A DNA stretch of 32,747 bases from Parapedobacter deserti (GCF_042646065.1 NZ_JBHRTA010000023.1:1-32747), one strand, 5' to 3'; positions 25,431-32,176 are shown, counted from the stretch's first letter. Notes: generated by a model not told the origin, from the letters alone. Numbers and translations are program-made.

Positions 25431-25564
25431 GTAACGGCGGATGCTGACCCCCTGATATTTTTCGGCGGATGGTGTTGCGGAGCATGTTGACCCCCTTGCG
25501 GGTTCCGTAACGGAGTAAACTGACCCCTTTGGGGAATGTGAGTAACGGAGCATGCTGATCCCTG
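25431..25564 (+). repeat. Cluster of four 23-base direct repeats, transposon-end-like
   Basis: Units start at 25431, 25474, 25507 and 25542 and follow the pattern GTAACGGAGCATGCTGACCCC with a few differences each. Spacings are 43, 33 and 35 bases. Unequal spacing and degenerate units argue against a CRISPR. Multiple like-oriented transposase sites at one terminus are known for IS21-family and Tn7-like elements, so this is probably the stranded end of such an element. No transposase gene lies near it. Confidence 0.6.
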
Positions 25565-25574
25565 AGTCTTTTTC

Positions 25575-25788
25575 CCCGTTTAAGTTGATTATGGAAATCC
25601 GGAATTTATCGGGTGCAAGATTGGTTTGTGTAGGAGACGATTGGCAATCGATTTACCACCTTGCAGGAAGTGACATCTCGCTATTCAGTAATTTCGGGAA
25701 TTATGTCGGACAGCATGAACAGTTATTGATCGAACAAACCTATCGGGATTCACAGCCGCTTATCGATATCACCTCAAAATTCATCTAA
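25575..25788 (+). pseudogene. UvrD/Rep-type helicase, internal fragment
   Basis: The frame reads LSGARLVCVGDDWQSIYHLA, GSDISLFSNFGNYVG and LLIEQTYRDSQPLIDI, then stops at 25786. VGDDWQSIY-x-x-x-GSD is helicase motif III of superfamily 1, and the I-E-x-TYR-x-SQ segment is motif IV. Walker A and the C-terminal motifs are missing. The fragment begins just behind the fourth transposon-end repeat and ends at an ORF6N relic, so it is one piece of the mosaic. Confidence 0.75.
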
Positions 25789-25796
25789 AAGAATAA

Positions 25797-25938
25797 CCGA
25801 ACCAGATAACGACGAGATAGTGATAGCTACCGAATCTGTAATGAATCAAATTTTCAACATCAGGGAATGGCAGGAGCTTATCAAAATTTGTGATAACCTA
25901 CCTGAAGGAGTCAAATTCAGTCCTGCCACTCCCTTTAA
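25797..25938 (+). pseudogene. ORF6N gene 3, internally deleted fragment
   Basis: The DNA matches ORF6N gene 1 from CCGAAC(C/T)AGATAACG onward (ATESVMNQIFNIR), then jumps over about 127 bases to EWQELIKICDNLPEGVKFSP, and ends at ACTCCCTTT. It lacks the insertion that breaks gene 1 and so shows the original frame. The intragenic palindrome survives with one damaged half (TTATCAAAATTTGTGATAA). It has no own promoter region and runs straight into the sulfatase fragment. Confidence 0.75.
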
Positions 25939-26256
25939 AACCCGGGCGTTGCCGGCCATGGAGGCATCAGTCCCTTTGAAATCAAAACCCCGTTGTATTT
26001 TTCCGGCCCTTCATACAAGCCGCGCACCGTAAGCAACTTGCCATCTTCCTTTGTAGACCTTGCGCCCACCATCCTGGCAAGCTACGGCATCACTGTACCC
26101 TCCGCCATGGATGGGCGGATACTTTCGGAAGTCTTTGCAACAGATCAAAGTCAGACACCCGAGGTCCTGCAAGAGGTCGTTGAAATTGCACCCAGCACCA
26201 TACACCGTTCTAGCGTGCAGGGCAAGCGGTACATCGATTACGGACAGACCCACTGA
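25939..26256 (+). pseudogene. C-terminal fragment of a sulfatase/phosphodiesterase-like enzyme
   Basis: One frame reads GVAGHGGISPFEIKTPLYFS, PSSFVDLAPTILASYGITVP and SAMDGRILSEVF before a stop at 26254. H-G-G-I-S-P-F-E-I-x-T-P-L followed by x-S-S-x-V-D-x-A-P-T-I-L-x-x-x-G is the metal-binding C-terminal part of the alkaline-phosphatase superfamily (sulfatases, type I phosphodiesterases). The N-terminal part with the formylglycine or threonine nucleophile is gone. The gene's own terminator at 26268 is preserved. Confidence 0.7.
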
Positions 26257-26267
26257 TGAATCAATAA

Positions 26268-26301
26268 GCAAGCCCGGCGATGATTCCCGGGTTTGCTTTT
26301 T
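26268..26301 (+). terminator. Rho-independent terminator of the sulfatase-like gene
   Basis: GCAAGCCCGG (26268-26277) pairs with CCGGGTTTGC (26287-26296), with one G-T pair, over a nine-base loop, and five T residues follow. It lies 12 bases after the stop codon. Confidence 0.85.
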
Positions 26302-26350
26302 CGGTTATACCCCAAGGCGAATCAAGCGGGAGCTGTGGGCTTTGAACCAG

Positions 26351-26593
26351 TTATAATGAAACCGCCATTGCGATGGAATTTGTCGACCGGCAATAAAAGT
26401 CAGCATTCAAAGTGCCGCCTTCCTGGATACCGGTAATCCGGCCAAATTGCCTGATGATCTCCGCATTTATTTTTTTCAGCCTGGTACCGTCCTGGTCATA
26501 AAAGGCATGTTCAAGGAAATCTTCGTTTCGTATTCTTCTGGTCGGGATATAACTGCCGCTTCCAACAATAACGGCATAAGTTGGATGATCCAT
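26351..26593 (-). pseudogene. Beta-ketoacyl-ACP synthase III (FabH/DarB-like), N-terminal fragment
   Basis: From a likely ATG at 26593 the minus strand reads MDHPTYAVIVGSGSYIPTRR, IRNEDFLEHAFYDQDG and INAEIIRQFGRITGIQE. This is the beginning of KAS III-type enzymes, which condense acyl-CoA or acyl-ACP with malonyl-ACP; the FYDQDG insertion resembles the DarB-like enzymes of aryl-polyene/dialkylresorcinol pathways. Directly after ITGIQE the homology ends (normally ERRY follows), and the catalytic Cys-His-Asn part is missing. It is a broken gene. No partner of such a pathway lies nearby. Confidence 0.75.
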
Positions 26594-26782
26594 TGCGTTG
26601 AAATATGAATTATTCCTGATCCGCAGATCGGAGCATTTGTCCATAAAAAAATAAGCCTGTACAAGTATTGTTTAGCGAAATGGGCGCTGGCGCATGATCG
26701 AAAAGCGTTTTGCCCGATTGCTTGAACGCAGTTACCTGCAAGCAAATTCGGTAAAAAAGAGTTCTGAATCTACAGTAAGCAG

Positions 26783-26890
26783 CTAAATCCATCCCGCTCC
26801 CAGCGCAAGGGAAACGGCAACCAGTATCACCGCTACCAGTACCTGGATAGCTACCACGAAGGCAGCCAATGACAGGATCAGTATTTCCAT
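26783..26890 (-). CDS. 35-residue hydrophobic protein, translationally coupled to DoxX gene
   Basis: The ATG at 26888-26890 overlaps the end of the DoxX gene by 13 bases in another frame. The product, MEILILSLAAFVVAIQVLVA followed by VILVAVSLALGAGWI, is nearly all hydrophobic: one long membrane helix. The overlap suggests coupled translation. I know no family for it. It could also be the tail of a decayed membrane gene that happens to keep a start. Confidence 0.4.
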   Translation of the reverse strand: MEILILSLAAFVVAIQVLVAVILVAVSLALGAGWI

Positions 26891-27309
26891 CGGCTATTGA
26901 TTTTACGATCGATGGACCAGCGCCCGCCACCACGGATAAGCAGGAAAAGGCTGCCCAACAACATCGCCCAGTCGGTACGGCTTGCATGCATCATGGCCCA
27001 GAACCCATCGCCGGCAAGGATATCAGCTTTGGTCGTCGCCATAGCCACCAGCATGATGCAAATCAGCGGGACGGCTGCAAGCCGGGTAAGCAAACCCAAT
27101 AGTACCAATGCACCACAGATCATCTCACAGCTCCCTACAAAAGGCCCCAGAAACTCCGGACTGGGCAGGCCTATTTTGGCGAACCGCCCAACACCGAGTT
27201 CTTCGGCAAACAGGAATTTCTGTACGCCTTCTGACAGAAATACTACGCCGACCATCAACCGGATAATGATGGTTGTCGGCGACTGGTCTGTCTTCATCAC
27301 ATGTTTCAT
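26878..27309 (-). CDS. DoxX-family membrane protein
   Basis: This 143-residue protein has four hydrophobic segments, with the DoxX pattern IIIRLMVGVVFLSEGVQKFL near the start, RFAKIGLPSPEFLGPFVGSC, EMICGALVLLGLLTRLAAVP and WAMLLGSLFLLIRGGGRWS at the end. Family members are inner-membrane proteins linked to thiol and oxidative stress handling or to quinone-dependent electron flow in some systems; the reaction is mostly unproven. The start is at 27309 or at the second Met (codon 5). It is followed by an overlapping tiny membrane ORF and then the KAS III fragment. It looks intact. Confidence 0.88.
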   Translation of the reverse strand: MKHVMKTDQSPTTIIIRLMVGVVFLSEGVQKFLFAEELGVGRFAKIGLPSPEFLGPFVGSCEMICGALVLLGLLTRLAAVPLICIMLVAMATTKADILAGDGFWAMMHASRTDWAMLLGSLFLLIRGGGRWSIDRKINSRWKY

Positions 27310-27504
27310 CGGCGTGTCTGTTAGTCATAACAAAATTACACACTAAGGCCGACATCAAATGGTCTATTTGAAAATATGATGGCATAGAAGGTGGTAAAGC
27401 GCCAGTTCCTTCCAGGAATAGGTATTCGCCCTCTTGTCAGCAGAAGAGGCAGATTCGAACACATTGGTAAGAATAGCAGTTATGTTTATAAGGCATATCC
27501 CATG

Positions 27505-27702
27505 CTATTTGGTGGTAGATATATGTTCCCGCAACAGTCTGTACAATAAGTCAAGGTCAAATGGCTTTTCTATATACCCGTCAAATCCGAGCTTATCGTA
27601 TTGTTCGCTGATATTACTGTTACAGCTTAAAGCAACAACGGGCAAATGGGGGTACTTACGTTTGATAAGCTTACAGACCGCTATACAATCCTGGTCTGAA
27701 AG
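27505..27702 (-). pseudogene. Response regulator receiver domain, C-terminal half
   Basis: The minus strand encodes CIAVCKLIKRKYPHLPVVAL, SCNSNISEQYDKLGFDGYIE and KPFDLDLLYRLLREHI, ending at 27505. The conserved KP of the GYIEKPF motif marks the last strand of a two-component receiver domain. The phospho-acceptor aspartate half is missing; upstream the open frame continues into sequence that is antisense to an ORF6N relic. It is therefore a fragment. Confidence 0.75.
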
Positions 27703-27850
27703 TCGGATTTTTGAAAAGCCATCAAATATATTGAAAATTCTACAACAAAATAGAAAAGCGGTATTTTTATAATCCCGGCTTTGCACAAAGAAAAATTTCG
27801 CTTCACAAGAAAGCCACGGCTTGGCATTGTTATTCTGCGAAACCCTTGTA

Positions 27851-28148
27851 ATGGGTACAAAACAAGGCGTCGCTATGCTCTCCAGTGCAATTAATAGCCA
27901 GCAAGCTATAGCAGTCAACATCCGAATTATGCGGATCTTCGAACAACTCCGTATCGCAATTATGAGCGAAATGGATATCCGCCTTGAAATCGAAAGAATA
28001 AAAACGGACTTTGGATAATCACGACAAAAATGTCGAATTGGTATTCCAGTGCCTCGATGAGCTGAACGACAAAATTAAGCGGCCTCCCCTACTGCCCGGA
28101 CAAGGTGATGTAGACGCTTGCAATTATGGTGACGATGCTTTTATATAG
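27851..28148 (+). pseudogene. ORF6N gene 4, C-terminal fragment with frameshift
   Basis: Starting near 27851 the plus strand reads GVAMLSSAINSQQAIAVNIR, IMRIFEQLRIAIMSEMDIRL and EIERIKTD, then stops at 28016. One base earlier in phase it continues LDNHDKNVELVFQCLDELND and KIKRPPLLPGQ to 28148. This is the distal ORF6N block plus the coiled C-terminal segment seen in full-length relatives. The N-terminal domain is missing, and the frame is broken near 28010. Confidence 0.75.
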
Positions 28149-28169
28149 AGACACATATATAGAGACACA
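28142..28169 (+). repeat. Perfect 14-base tandem duplication
   Basis: The unit TATATAGAGACACA occurs twice, head to tail, at 28142-28155 and 28156-28169, between the ORF6N relic and the AraC gene promoter region. It may be a replication slip or an excision scar. Confidence 0.8.
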
Positions 28170-28204
28170 AATTGTCCAGAATTCCCCGCCAGGTTGGCTT
28201 TGTT

Positions 28205-28224
28205 CGCCCGGCTAAAACCGGGCG
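28205..28224. promoter_or_regulatory. Strong G+C hairpin before the AraC gene
   Basis: CGCCCGG-CTAAAA-CCGGGCG is a perfect seven-pair stem with no following T-run. Eight bases later TACTTTTG (28233-28240) resembles the Bacteroidota -7 box TAnnTTTG, 28 bases before the ATG at 28268, but no TTG box lies at the expected distance. The hairpin could be an operator. Confidence 0.4.
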
Positions 28225-28267
28225 CTAACCCTTACTTTTGTACGTAAATATCCTTTTCTCCGCGCTC

Positions 28268-28750
28268 ATGAAATTAGAACAATATCCCAAAGTCTATTTA
28301 TACAGGCGGATCGTGCAGGCGAAGCGCTTCATTGATGATCACTATGCTGAACGGATTGACCTGGATGCCATATCGGGCGAAGCCTATTTTTCGAAGTTTC
28401 ACTTTATTCGTCTGTTCAAATCCATCTACGGTAAAACGCCCCGCATCTATCTGCAAAAGGTACGAGTTGCGCACGCGAAAATCTTACTCGGACAGGGCTT
28501 TTCAACTGCTGAAACCTGCTTCGCGGTGGGTTTTGAAAGCATCGCCACCTTCAGCGGTTTATTTGCCAGGTCGGTGGGGTTGCCCCCATCTGGATTTTCG
28601 GCAAGATGCCGCGAGAAAAAACAACGGATCATGCGAAATCCCCGGGCCTACGTACCGAGGTGTTATGGGGAACAACACGGATGGTTTGAAAATAGCAATT
28701 TCGGAGAAGTGATTTCAACAAGCAATGTGGACCTTAGCACCGTCACTTAA
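28268..28750 (+). CDS. AraC-family transcriptional regulator
   Basis: The 160-residue protein starts at the ATG at 28268. The N-terminal two thirds is the double helix-turn-helix of AraC/XylS proteins: IVQAKRFIDDHYAERIDLDA, EAYFSKFHFIRLFKSIYGKT, RVAHAKILLGQGFSTAETCF and AVGFESIATFSGLFARSVGL. A tail of about 55 residues follows. There is no separate sensor domain, so it is a short stand-alone type, common in front of small VOC and DUF1569 genes in Bacteroidota. It likely controls the VOC gene that begins 10 bases after its stop. Confidence 0.9.
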   Translation: MKLEQYPKVYLYRRIVQAKRFIDDHYAERIDLDAISGEAYFSKFHFIRLFKSIYGKTPRIYLQKVRVAHAKILLGQGFSTAETCFAVGFESIATFSGLFARSVGLPPSGFSARCREKKQRIMRNPRAYVPRCYGEQHGWFENSNFGEVISTSNVDLSTVT

Positions 28751-28760
28751 TTTTAGCATT

Positions 28761-29195
28761 ATGATCACGAAAATGACCGTCACAAACATCCACGTTATCA
28801 ACCAGGATAGCGCGTATGACTTTTATGTGAACAAACTGGGTTTCCAGGTAGTGGATGATATCCCCATGGGGCCGGGCACCCGTTGGCTTACCGTTTCGCC
28901 GCCCGAGCAGCCCGATCTGCAGATTGTCTTATTTCCGGTGGTGGTAAGCAAAATGTTCCCGCAGAAAACCGCCGATACACTCATTGACCTGATCAAGCAA
29001 GGGATATTCGGCTGCGGCGTCTTGACCTGCACCGACATCTTCGCCACGTACGAAGAACTGAAAGCCAAGGGAGTTGAATTCATCAAGGCGCCGACGGAGG
29101 AATTTTACGGCATGGAAGCCTTTTTTAAGGATGATTCGGGAAACTACTTTTCACTGCAACCGATCAGTAACTTTGATCATGAAAACGGTATTTGA
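28761..29195 (+). CDS. Glyoxalase/VOC-fold protein
   Basis: The 144-residue protein starts at the ATG at 28761 and has the two beta-alpha-beta-beta-beta units of the vicinal-oxygen-chelate fold: TVTNIHVINQDSAYDFYVNK-LGF at the start, and LTCTDIFATYEELKAKGVEF with FFKDDSGNYFSLQPI at the end. Family members bind a metal and act on dicarbonyls, peroxides or antibiotics; which one applies here cannot be read from the sequence. It is 10 bases behind the AraC gene, and its last 17 bases overlap the start of the DUF1569 gene. Confidence 0.88.
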   Translation: MITKMTVTNIHVINQDSAYDFYVNKLGFQVVDDIPMGPGTRWLTVSPPEQPDLQIVLFPVVVSKMFPQKTADTLIDLIKQGIFGCGVLTCTDIFATYEELKAKGVEFIKAPTEEFYGMEAFFKDDSGNYFSLQPISNFDHENGI

Positions 29196-29640
29196 CAAGT
29201 CGATACAGAAGGAATTGGCGGACAGGGTCCGGCTACTGAACGAAAATTCCCATCGCAATTGGGGCAAGATGACTGCTTACCAAATGGCCAAACATTGCAA
29301 CAACTGGAGCGAGTGGGTGCTGGGAGTAGGCAACTACGCCAACCACGTTTACAAACAGGATTTCTTCGGCAAGCTCTTCGGAAAGGCGGCCTTGAAAAGC
29401 AATGTCAAAGATGACAGGCCGATGGGTAAGCATGTGCCGGCCGGCATACATGTCATCAAAAAGACCGAAACAGGCGACATGGAGGTGGAAAAAGCCCGGT
29501 GGTTGCGGCTGATCACGGAATACGACCGCTTCGGGAACGACCGGTTCATCCACGACTTTTTTGGCAAAATGACCAAAGAACAAATTGGTATCTTTGCGTA
29601 CAAGCACTTTGACCATCATTTACGGCAATTTGGAATCTGA
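29179..29640 (+). CDS. DUF1569 (DinB-like four-helix) protein
   Basis: From the ATG at 29179 the protein has 153 residues. Typical family features are NWGKMTAYQMAKHCNNWSEW, with a histidine in the second helix, a central PAGIHVIKK strand, and the C-terminal IGIFAYKHFDHHLRQFGI. The H and HxxHH residues are placed to bind a metal, as in DinB-like proteins. Function is undefined; links to bacillithiol- or metal-dependent transferases are by fold only. The start overlaps the VOC gene by 17 bases, which suggests coupled translation. Confidence 0.85.
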   Translation: MKTVFDKSIQKELADRVRLLNENSHRNWGKMTAYQMAKHCNNWSEWVLGVGNYANHVYKQDFFGKLFGKAALKSNVKDDRPMGKHVPAGIHVIKKTETGDMEVEKARWLRLITEYDRFGNDRFIHDFFGKMTKEQIGIFAYKHFDHHLRQFGI

Positions 29641-29647
29641 TAAGAAA

Positions 29648-29702
29648 GTGTTGACTTTTACATCAGGCCCTACTTACGCTGATGCAGGCGCCTATATTTG
29701 CA
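29648..29702 (+). pseudogene. Fragment of the AbiEii-like toxin gene, second copy
   Basis: Bases 29662-29702 match 15537-15577 of the truncated toxin gene, with a stretch GATGCAGGCGCCTATATTTG identical in both; weaker similarity runs back to 29648. It encodes the LLTLMQAPIFA segment. Nothing else of the toxin follows; a large palindrome starts five bases later. No antitoxin is adjacent. Confidence 0.65.
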
Positions 29703-29706
29703 CTAT

Positions 29707-29741
29707 GTTATCCAAGACGCGCATTGCGCATTTTGGATAAC
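29707..29741. promoter_or_regulatory. Large 35-base palindrome upstream of a Crp/Fnr gene
   Basis: GTTATCCAA (29707-29715) pairs perfectly with TTGGATAAC (29733-29741), and an inner GCGCA-T-TGCGC pairs as well; 15 of 17 positions match about the centre at 29724. It lies 70 bases before the ATG at 29812. It may be an operator or an excision/attachment structure. It is not an integron attC site by its core sequences. Confidence 0.5.
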
Positions 29742-29811
29742 GGCAACGTGTTGTACAGTAATACGATTAAACAGAGAGAATGACGTGTATCTACTAGTTA
29801 GCAGAAATTTT

Positions 29812-30402
29812 ATGAGCAAACCGTATTACAACATTTTACAAAGCCTACTTGAGATTGAAGTGAATGCATTTGATAAATTCTATTCGCTCCTTAGGTTTAC
29901 AGATGTAAAGAAAAAAGATTTCGTTCTGAAGGAAGGTGATACGTGTAAGTTTATAGGGTTGGTGCAAAAAGGGACATTACGCACTTTCTATGTAAACGAG
30001 AACGGAGAAGAAGTGAGTTTTCTGTTTCATTTCAATCAACAAATTGAAGACATTGTTTTTACAGATTATGAAAGTTTTTTGCTGGACACTCCATCAAAAC
30101 TTAATATACAAGCCTTAGAGAACTCTACCGTTTGTTTTATCGGTTATGACGATTGGCAAAGACTCTGCAATGAAAATGACTATTGGTTGCTTTTTTCCAA
30201 GAAAATGACCGAAAAAGTGTACCTGGCTTCAAAAAGACGAGTCGAGGATCTTCTCTATTATTCGCCCGAAAACAGATACCTGAAATTATTGAAAGACAAT
30301 CCGCTGCTCTTTCAGAAAATTTCACAAAAACTTATCGCAAGTTATTTAGGGATTACCCCTCAGTCGTTAAGCAGGATCAGAAAACGTATCTGCATTTATT
30401 AA
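29812..30402 (+). CDS. Crp/Fnr-family transcriptional regulator
   Basis: The 196-residue protein starts at the ATG at 29812; the frame is open further upstream but loses family similarity there. A cNMP-binding-like domain covers about residues 20-120 (KDFVLKEGDTCKFIGLVQKG; YVNENGEEVSFLFHFNQQ). The C-terminal HTH reads ISQKLIASYLGITPQSLSRI. It is only distantly similar to the regulator at 848. Its ligand is unknown. It is 62 bases upstream of the FAD monooxygenase gene in the same direction and probably controls that cassette, perhaps through the palindrome at 29707. Confidence 0.88.
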   Translation: MSKPYYNILQSLLEIEVNAFDKFYSLLRFTDVKKKDFVLKEGDTCKFIGLVQKGTLRTFYVNENGEEVSFLFHFNQQIEDIVFTDYESFLLDTPSKLNIQALENSTVCFIGYDDWQRLCNENDYWLLFSKKMTEKVYLASKRRVEDLLYYSPENRYLKLLKDNPLLFQKISQKLIASYLGITPQSLSRIRKRICIY

Positions 30403-30464
30403 CTTTAGTGAACGCCTTTTTTGTGTTGTGCGCTGTAGTTTTGCGTTATAAATTTAATGCGAAA

Positions 30465-31592
30465 ATGAAAGCAAAGGTAACTATAATCGGAGCGGGAATA
30501 GGTGGGCTAACCACCGCATTGACACTCAAACAGAAAGGATTGGATGTGGAGGTCTTGGAAGGTTCTGCAGAAATAAAACCGGTTGGAGCAGGTATAAATA
30601 TTGCGAACAACGCCATGCAGGTCTTTCAAAAGCTGGGTATACAGGGCAAAATCGAGAAATCTGGGCACAGAATTTCCGAAATAAAAATTACCGACAGTCT
30701 ACTAAATCCACTCTCCGTAGTTGACCTTTCGGAATATGAACAAAAATATGGAGTTTCAAGCGTTGCAATCCATAGGGGTGAATTGCAAAAAATACTTGCA
30801 GAAGAAGTTGGCTACGAGCATATAAGGCTGTCAAAACGATTGGTGAAAATTGAAAAGGAGGAGCTTTTCAAACTGACCTTTGAAGATGATTCTACTATTG
30901 CGAGCAAAATTGTGATTGGTGCGGACGGAATAAGATCAGTCGTAAGAAGCCAGTTATTTTCCGAAAACACTTTGCGAAATGCGAATCAAACCTGTTGGCG
31001 AGGGATATGTGAGTTTGACTTGCCCGAAAAATATCACAATGAGCTCAATGAAGCCTGGGGAAGAGGCAAACGCTTTGGATTTGAAAAGCTCAACGGCAAA
31101 AAAGTGTATTGGTATGCTTTGGTAGATTCGAAAAATGTAAGTTCCGAAGAAATCGATTTGGTGAATCTATTTGATGAATTTCATGAGGATATTCCCGCTA
31201 TTATCTCTTCAACAGCTAAGGATCAAATTGTTATAAATGAGATCGTTGACCTAAAGCCCATCTACAAATGGCATCGTGGAAATGTATGCCTGATTGGAGA
31301 TGCAGCACACGCCACTACACCCAACATGGGACAAGGAGCTTGTCAGGCCATTGAAGACGCTTATGTTTTGGGCAAACTAATTGATGACGGATTTTTAATG
31401 GAAAATTCATTTGTGGAATTTGAGCGGTTGAGACGAAAGAAAGCCCATAGCATTGTAAATATGAGCTGGACAGTCGGGAAAATGGCACATTTGGAAAACC
31501 GTTTTGGCGTATGGATGCGGAACAAGGCTATGAAATACATGCCAACATCAGTCAACAAGAAGCGAATGGATATGATTTTCAAACTGAACTGA
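30465..31592 (+). CDS. FAD-dependent aromatic-ring-type monooxygenase
   Basis: From the ATG at 30465 the protein has 375 residues. It has all three signatures of class A flavoprotein monooxygenases: the dinucleotide motif VTIIGAGIGGLTTALTLKQK at the N-terminus, the DG motif IVIGADGIRSVVRSQLF near residue 150, and GDAAHATTPNMGQGACQAIE near residue 285 for the ribityl and phosphate of FAD. The family hydroxylates aromatic or related substrates with NAD(P)H and oxygen; some relatives (TetX) inactivate tetracyclines, but nothing here points to that substrate. It lies behind a Crp/Fnr gene and one base ahead of a DUF3995 gene, so it forms an operon with it. Confidence 0.92.
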   Translation: MKAKVTIIGAGIGGLTTALTLKQKGLDVEVLEGSAEIKPVGAGINIANNAMQVFQKLGIQGKIEKSGHRISEIKITDSLLNPLSVVDLSEYEQKYGVSSVAIHRGELQKILAEEVGYEHIRLSKRLVKIEKEELFKLTFEDDSTIASKIVIGADGIRSVVRSQLFSENTLRNANQTCWRGICEFDLPEKYHNELNEAWGRGKRFGFEKLNGKKVYWYALVDSKNVSSEEIDLVNLFDEFHEDIPAIISSTAKDQIVINEIVDLKPIYKWHRGNVCLIGDAAHATTPNMGQGACQAIEDAYVLGKLIDDGFLMENSFVEFERLRRKKAHSIVNMSWTVGKMAHLENRFGVWMRNKAMKYMPTSVNKKRMDMIFKLN

Positions 31593-31593
31593 T

Positions 31594-32025
31594 ATGACAG
31601 CCATAATCGCAAGCATTTTATTTGCAATCTTTCTACTTCTTTCCTCGGTTCACTTCTATTGGGCATTGGGAGGAAAATGGGGTGGTGATGCTGTCCTGCC
31701 CATAAAGAATGATGACAGCACAAAAGCTCTTACTCCCACCGTTTTGCCAACCTTAATTGTTGCCGTTGGACTTTTGAGCATTGGACTTTTAGTGTTGGCT
31801 ATTTCAGGACTTATTTCTTTCGACATACCACGCTGGCTCAAGGATTATGGCCTTCGGGTTATTGCAGGTATTTTTTTCCTGAGAGCAGTTGGAGATTTTA
31901 ACTATATTGGATTTTTCAAGAAAGTAAAGCAAACAAAATTTGGACGTAACGATACAACGTATTTTTCGCCCTTATGCTTAACCATTGGACTGCTGACAAC
32001 AATTTTAGAACTGTACAATAACTGA
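31594..32025 (+). CDS. DUF3995 membrane protein
   Basis: This 143-residue protein has four predicted membrane helices (IIASILFAIFLLLSSVHFYW; PTLIVAVGLLSIGLLVLAIS; RVIAGIFFLRAVGDFNYIGF; PLCLTIGLLTTILEL). The HFYWALGGKWGGDAVLP segment after the first helix and LRAVGDFNYIGFFKK are hallmarks of DUF3995. Function is unknown. It starts one base after the stop of the monooxygenase gene, so the two are almost certainly co-translated, a common pairing of a soluble redox enzyme with a small membrane protein. Confidence 0.88.
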   Translation: MTAIIASILFAIFLLLSSVHFYWALGGKWGGDAVLPIKNDDSTKALTPTVLPTLIVAVGLLSIGLLVLAISGLISFDIPRWLKDYGLRVIAGIFFLRAVGDFNYIGFFKKVKQTKFGRNDTTYFSPLCLTIGLLTTILELYNN

Positions 32026-32084
32026 ATGAAAACCGCTACTGGCTAGTGAATCAAAAAAGCTATTGACCTACGAAAGGAGATTTA

Positions 32085-32147
32085 ATGAAAGGACTGATTG
32101 TAAATCATTGGGCTAAAATCTCAAAAGCCCCACTGATGCTGAAGTAG
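32085..32147 (+). CDS. Possible 20-residue ORF with a strong ribosome binding site
   Basis: AAAGGAGA sits five bases before the ATG at 32085, an unusually strong Shine-Dalgarno for this phylum. The frame reads MKGLIVNHWAKISKAPLMLK and stops at 32145. It might be a leader peptide for the DUF1801 gene 29 bases downstream, or the surviving start of a decayed gene. I know no homologue. Confidence 0.3.
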   Translation: MKGLIVNHWAKISKAPLMLK

Positions 32148-32176
32148 ATTTTTTTATCACCATAAAAAATAGAATT

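Noticed and set aside
25179..25553. Minus-strand open frame of 124 codons
   Set aside because: It is antisense to the end of the TlpA gene, an IS3 end and the repeat cluster, with no family pattern.
25431..25564. Short CRISPR-like array
   Set aside because: Only four degenerate units with unequal spacing of 33-43 bases, no cas genes and no conserved repeat length; a transposon end explains it better.
26610..26987. Minus-strand open frame of 125 codons overlapping the DoxX gene
   Set aside because: It reads the DoxX gene in a wrong frame; the DoxX frame has clear membrane helices and family motifs.
29707..29741. Integron attC site
   Set aside because: An attC site needs the core pairs RYYYAAC and GTTRRRY in that order; here the order is reversed (GTT first, AAC last) and no integrase or cassette is present.
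30465..31592. Calling the monooxygenase a tetracycline-inactivating TetX
   Set aside because: The FAD motifs are general to class A monooxygenases, and the TetX-specific N-terminal and C-terminal stretches are not seen.
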